Positions 59,645-64,000 of a DNA stretch of 64,000 bases are shown piece after piece. The notes under the pieces are model-generated. The model saw only the letters and a list, made by a program, of their open reading frames with translations, ran no database searches and was not told where the DNA came from. Positions within the stretch are counted from its first letter, which is position 1. Every line of letters begins with the position of its first letter. A program made the position numbers and the translations under genes. This DNA is from Amyloporia xantha (taxonomy: Eukaryota > Basidiomycota > Agaricomycetes > Polyporales > Adustoporiaceae), in the NCBI GenBank assembly GCA_036971615.1, contig JAYKKR010000001.1, forward strand, positions 1,178,001-1,242,000, written 5' to 3'.

Positions 59645-60856
59645 TTACTGTCTACATTGTATGGTACTCAAATACAGCCATCCCACATCATCGATTCCAC
59701 CTGGCTGACAGCATCGCGAGGGCCGAGCAGTGAGCAGAGTTTTGATAGGCTGGTTGAGCCTGAGGATGGTGTTGGCGACATTGATGTCTTCTTCAATGCG
59801 CTTCAGCTTTTCTTGCAAAGCTGCCCCTTGCAAATGCATGATTTGGGTATCCCTTGTGCTAGGGAAGCCCTCTTCTCTGCTGTTAGCGAATGGCGAAGAC
59901 ATCAGGCGAGAGACATCCCTGGCGCCATCCCCGACGCCATACTCGGCGCCATCCCTGGCGCCATCCCCAACACCATCCCCGGCGCCATCCCCGGCGCCAC
60001 TCATGCTGCCATCTACACCGCCATCCGGTAGAGCAACGGGTCCTGTATTGAAATGATAGAATGAATGAGTACATCAGACTAATGGAGTGAATGAAACCAT
60101 ACCCGGTGAAGGAGTGGGCGGCAGGTCCAGCAAATCCCGACGCACAATGTCAGGGGGAGATCTAGACACAGCACGGTTGTGGGTGGATGGCGAACGAGGG
60201 CCAGTGGACAAGGGGATGTTGAAGTTTCCTCCAGGTCTTGGAGTGTGCTGTGGCGATGGCGCCAAGTCGAAATAGGGGTCAGCGAAGGAATCCAAGATAG
60301 GTGATGTTGGAATATTGAACAGGTCTCGTGATGGCGCAGAGGGCGAGGGCGAGGGCGACCGTGATAAGTCAAAATCAGCCCTCAACCATTGAGGGAAGGG
60401 CCGCTGAGGCTCAGGAGAGATGGGGGTGGGGGAAATTGCGAAGTCGACAGCTCTGTGTGCGGAGGGCCGCGATGGCGCAGGGGATGATGGGCGTTCCTGG
60501 GGTGATAAATTGAACGTTGCATTGCGATTGTCAGGAGATACCGGCGTGGGGGACTGGGCGAAGCGGAAACGTTTTGGGGGCGGAGGCTTGGATGGCGAGG
60601 ATGGCAAGTCGAATGGCGCTCGGGATGGCGCAGGCGTGGCTGTGGGCGAAGGCGACAAGTCCAAAATGGGACGGGACTGGGGATCGGACTCCTCCTGTGT
60701 AGCGTCGAAGTCAAAAGGGGGCCGGGCTGGAATGAGTCAGTACATTGGCGGCGTCAGGCTAAGGAATATTGCATGCGCACCTGGTTGATGCATGTGGAGG
60801 GGCAATGTCAGGGGAAGTGGAGAAAAGCGCAATCGCCCAAGTTTTGCGAGAGGCAT
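59645..60856 (-). CDS. Unknown protein with repeated F-[DN]-[LI]...SP motifs
   Basis: Predicted from ATG 60856 (MPLAKLGRLRFSPLPLTLPL) with at least three exons. The middle is Pro/Ser-rich with about eleven short motifs 15-30 residues apart: FDFD, LDLSPSP, FDLPSSP, FRFAQSPTP, FNLSP, VDFAISPTP, FDLSRSPSP, FNIPTSP, FDLAPSP, FNIPLS, LDLPPTP. After an intron come GDGAGDGVGDGARDG repeats, then a coiled coil (AALQEKLKRIEEDINVANTI) and the stop at 59645. I do not know the family. Regular hydrophobic-acidic motifs beside SP sites look like phospho-regulated docking sites (inference). It is divergent from the Zn2Cys6-like gene with 167 bp between the starts. Confidence 0.6.
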
Positions 60857-61023
60857 GTAATAAAGGCTTGAGGGCGACACGTGTAGTTCCGATCGGTTGG
60901 CCGCGGATCTTTCCGGTAGGCGCCCATCTTCGACTTCCGCGCTGTGCCGTGTGCTTCTGACTTCATCTCCACGACTCTTACCGCCACCACTGTCCACTCT
61001 GCTACCCCCATTCCTCTGCTGTC
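60857..61023. promoter_or_regulatory. Bidirectional promoter of the last gene pair
   Basis: 167 bp between two divergent starts; no specific site recognised. Confidence 0.5.
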
Positions 61024-63855
61024 ATGTCTGTCGCGTCCATCCAACCCTCCATCCTGCTCACCACCGCACGCATTGAAGAGGCGTTGAAGGTCGCGCCGCC
61101 CGAGGAGATCCCCGCTATCAAGAGTTTGAATCAGCGCTGTGGAAAGAGGTGGTAAGTGAACGCCATGTGTTTCATTTGACATGCACATCCCATGGACGCG
61201 CTGATGCTTTTTCAGAACGACGTGTTTGTGCCGCTGAAGGCGCTCAGCTCGCGCAATGGACTGCGAGTGCCTCCGCTCCTGGTGAGCGCGATGGCGCAGT
61301 TCTCCCTCGCAACCGCAACCAACGTCATTACCAATATCGCCGCCATCAAGCCCGACGATCCGCTCATCGAGACGCACCGGCTCTCCAAGTACGTGTGGCG
61401 AGGCGATTTCCTCGTCGAGAACCTGGGGGAAAATCAATGGTGGAAAGGCAAGTGGATGGCGTTCTAGCGCCACGTCATTGCTAACACTTGGAGCACAGGT
61501 TTGCGGAAGCGTTCGAGTGATGTGGCGTTGGGGAAGCGGGAGGATCGACAGGCGGAGGGGAGCAAGGGAAAGGTGGCGAAGCAGGGGAAGCGCGACGATG
61601 CGGGCGCCATGTCTCGGCGTCCTTCCAAAGAGACGACGGCGTCGAGGGAGGATGAAGATGACATCGTCATTGTTCCGGGAAATGCACCGAAGAGTCGGAA
61701 GGCTACTGCTGGGACGAGCAAGCAAGGTGCGAAGTCGTCAAAGAAGCCGGCGGGCAAGACCCCTCCAGCAAAGCCGCCAGCATCTGAACCTGCGGCCGCC
61801 AAGGATGCTAAGGGCAGCAGGCCGACCGTGAGGAAGTCGCCTACAGACGAGACGCAAACGGAGGCGCGGCGTACCCGTTCCCAGGCGAAGGCGGGCCCAT
61901 CTAGCAAAAGACGAAGGGAACCGCCGCGAAGGCGAAGACTCCAGTGGACGATGCGGACGCGGAGGGCGAGGACGATGACGAGGTCGTTGAGGTGCTGGAC
62001 CCCTCGGAGAAGTATTATGAGTCGGTGAGCCATCCAGTCATCGCGCTATGCATGCAGTACTGATCCCAGCGAAGGTCATGCCGTGCGGTACCTGCATCCC
62101 GTTCGATGCCAGGTGCGTGATTGTGCCAAGTACGGGACGGTGCACCACCTGCCAGAACAGGAAGAAGAGGTGCTCGATGGCGCCGCGCAACATGAAGGGC
62201 AATCCTCTGAAGGGGCCAAATGGCAGCAAGGTCGCGGCCGAATACCAGAAGGTCCTGAAGAACTGCATTGCGGATGGGCTCAAACCCCCTCCACCCATCT
62301 GGGACGACGTCAAGAAGAGGATTGTCCAAGATGGCGACTGACGACCCGCCTTCATCGCCACCTGCCCCAGTCAAAGGCAAGCGCCCCGAGCCGCTGTGAA
62401 GCCGGTCGTTAAGAAGGACATGATGGTGGTGGACGGGGACGATGAGGACGAGGAGGATGAGGAGGACGAGGAGGATGAGGAGGACGAGCAGAAGGAGGCA
62501 CCGAAGGATGTCGAGATGAAGGATGGCGCTGTGGACGCGGATGCCGCGGATGACGACGAAGTGGATGGGCAGCTGCGGGTACTGTCAGCGACGGGGGATG
62601 AAGTGGCGCAGCGGTCGGAGGAAGACGATCCCGTCGCCGACACCCTGCACAGCCGTGTGAGGCTCAGCAAGATGCGCAAGGCGCGGACGACGAGCAAGTC
62701 AGGTGCCTGGGTGGGGAAGCCGCCTCCGACAACTTCGAAAGGCAAGGAGCGTGAGGTCACAGCGACGCTAACGGCGGATGGAAGCGTGCAGGATGGCCAG
62801 ACAGCCCTTATCCCTAGAGAGGGTGAGGTAGCATGTAAGTTTCTCCTGGCGATGATTGCAACTCGTGACCAACTGACCAAGTTAATGTGTGGCTGCCAGA
62901 TGAGCATGGCGCATACCAGCATTTCCGAGGGTTCGCGCGTGATCCAACTGCGGAAGTGGGAGCGAGCAATGAGGGCGGCGAGTCAAGCAGGACGCCGGCC
63001 CTCGACGTTTACTTTGCGGAGCAGCGGAAGGTGCTGGAGGCCAACACGTCCGCCATGCAAAAGTGGCAAGCACAGTTCGGGGGCATCGTCAAGACCTTCG
63101 AAAAGTCCCTCGCCGCCATCACCACGCAGCAGGTGAACATGAGCGCGCGACTCCACACGACGGAGGGGCAGGTCGCTGGACTCCTTGCGCGGGTCGATGG
63201 CGCTGAGAACAAGGTCGAGCAGCTTGAAGCCGCCAACACCGCTGAGCGCATCGAGGACCTGGAGAAGACGGTGCTCATACTCCAGAACGAGCTCGTCGCC
63301 ATCAAGAATGATGTGGCGCTGGAGGACCTCCGGGCAAAGGTGGCGTCGATGGTGGTGCGCATGGATGGGATGGCCGAGCAGGGGCAGACGGACAGTGAGA
63401 CGACCCGGGCGATAGTGGATCAGATCACTCGGGGTGAGGCGCGGTTTGTGGGGCTCAAGTCGCAGTTCGAGGCCGTGCGGCGCGATGTACACCGGCACAA
63501 CCAAGCGGAGTCGGAGAGGCTGGCGATCCAGGCGCAATCTTCAGCACGGAATCTGGAGTTGGATGAGCAGGTGGCGAACAGGGCGCGGACGGCGAAGGCG
63601 ATCATAGCGCACCCCGACGCGAGTCGGTGGAGCACTCGAGAGCTGGAGGGGGGAAGCGCAACTGCAGGAGAAAGCGAGGGCGGTCATCATGACGCCAGCA
63701 TGGATGGCGGAGAAGGGATTGAGAATGCTGGGGCCCTCGGGGATGGTGACGCTGTCCCACAAGGGATGGATGTTGATCAAGTCTATCACAGTGAGCAGAC
63801 AGCGGTAATCACTGCCACGGGTGGGCCATCTGCAGGAGGGTCGATGGCGCCGTAA
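61024..63855 (+). CDS. Unknown protein with Zn2Cys6-spaced cysteines and coiled coil
   Basis: The start MSVASIQPSILLTTARIEEA is at 61024. The N-terminal unit contains FVPLKALSSRNGLRVPPLLV and YVWRGDFLVENLGENQWWKG. A Lys/Arg-rich NLS-like linker follows, then an acidic stretch, then CGTCIPFDARCVIVPSTGRC TTCQNRKKRC, with spacing CX2CX6CX8CX2CX6C that fits a fungal Zn(II)2Cys6 cluster, the basic residues being in the second half. Next come Asp/Glu runs (62440-62500) and a long C-terminal coiled coil (about 62990-63560) ending GGPSAGGSMAP at 63855. One intron starts GC (AAAG|GCAAGT, about 61450). Frame breaks near 61911, 62331 and 62389 must be assumed to read it as one gene; two genes are an alternative. 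Confidence 0.6.
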
Positions 63856-64000
63856 TGGCGCCATCCGTTCCATCTCGCCATCTTCATACTTGCTTACTTC
63901 GTGTTACGTCGCCATGTATTTCAATTACGTCTCCCAATAATATACGCATGCATCTATAACTTGACTCTGGCCAATGAAGATTGCACGGCGCAGTACTACT

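Overview
The window is nuclear DNA of a filamentous basidiomycete, most likely an Agaricomycete mushroom. Genes are dense, occur on both strands and carry many short GT-AG introns (mostly 50-70 nt). Family types point the same way: a DUF7923-type CCCH protein, an SRA-YDG protein, a SUR7/PalI-like membrane protein, an intron-rich TEF1 and Ty1/copia elements with fungal features. The species cannot be named from sequence alone. || Layout. Positions 1-42.5 kb are a euchromatic housekeeping block of about 21 protein genes and one tRNA: the end of an unknown acidic protein, a CCCH RNA-binding-type protein, an SRA-YDG methyl-CpG reader, a Sec9/SNAP-25 t-SNARE, the U3 snoRNP protein Mpp10, a 2 kb gap with small inverted-repeat elements, a SUR7-like protein, RPS3, a 3-ketoacyl-CoA thiolase, bL32m head-to-head with complex I subunit NDUFA5, an intron-bearing tRNA-Ser(UGA), LSM1, a CFP1/Spp1-like PHD protein with a huge disordered N-terminus, a Stm1/SERBP1-like RGG protein, a Tfc7-like histidine phosphatase, a MEMO1 homologue, eL32, a PAS-kinase-like kinase, TEF1, a dienelactone-hydrolase-family protein, a GNAT-type acetyltransferase, an alpha/beta hydrolase and Elongator subunit Elp5. 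|| Positions 42.9-58.0 kb are a transposon pile-up: a 713-bp fold-back element, a complete and recent minus-strand Ty1/copia element (identical 304-bp LTRs, TSD TTTAC), and only 32 bp further a compound of a second copia family. The compound has four LTRs in mixed orientation, a truncated plus copy and a full-length but broken minus copy, all inside one CCCTC target-site duplication. || Positions 58.0-64.0 kb hold an 86-bp minisatellite and a divergent pair of unrecognised genes: a protein with about eleven spaced F-D/N-L...S-P motifs, and a protein with a Zn2Cys6-spaced cysteine cluster, acidic tracts and a long coiled coil. || Cross-cutting points. Single-base frame breaks occur in several otherwise conserved genes (CCCH gene, Sec9, Mpp10, the Zn2Cys6 gene, both copia families), suggesting residual assembly indels or recent decay. 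Two introns look like GC-AG introns. Both copia families carry the same primer-binding site, which matches the anticodon arm of initiator tRNA-Met (half-tRNA priming).
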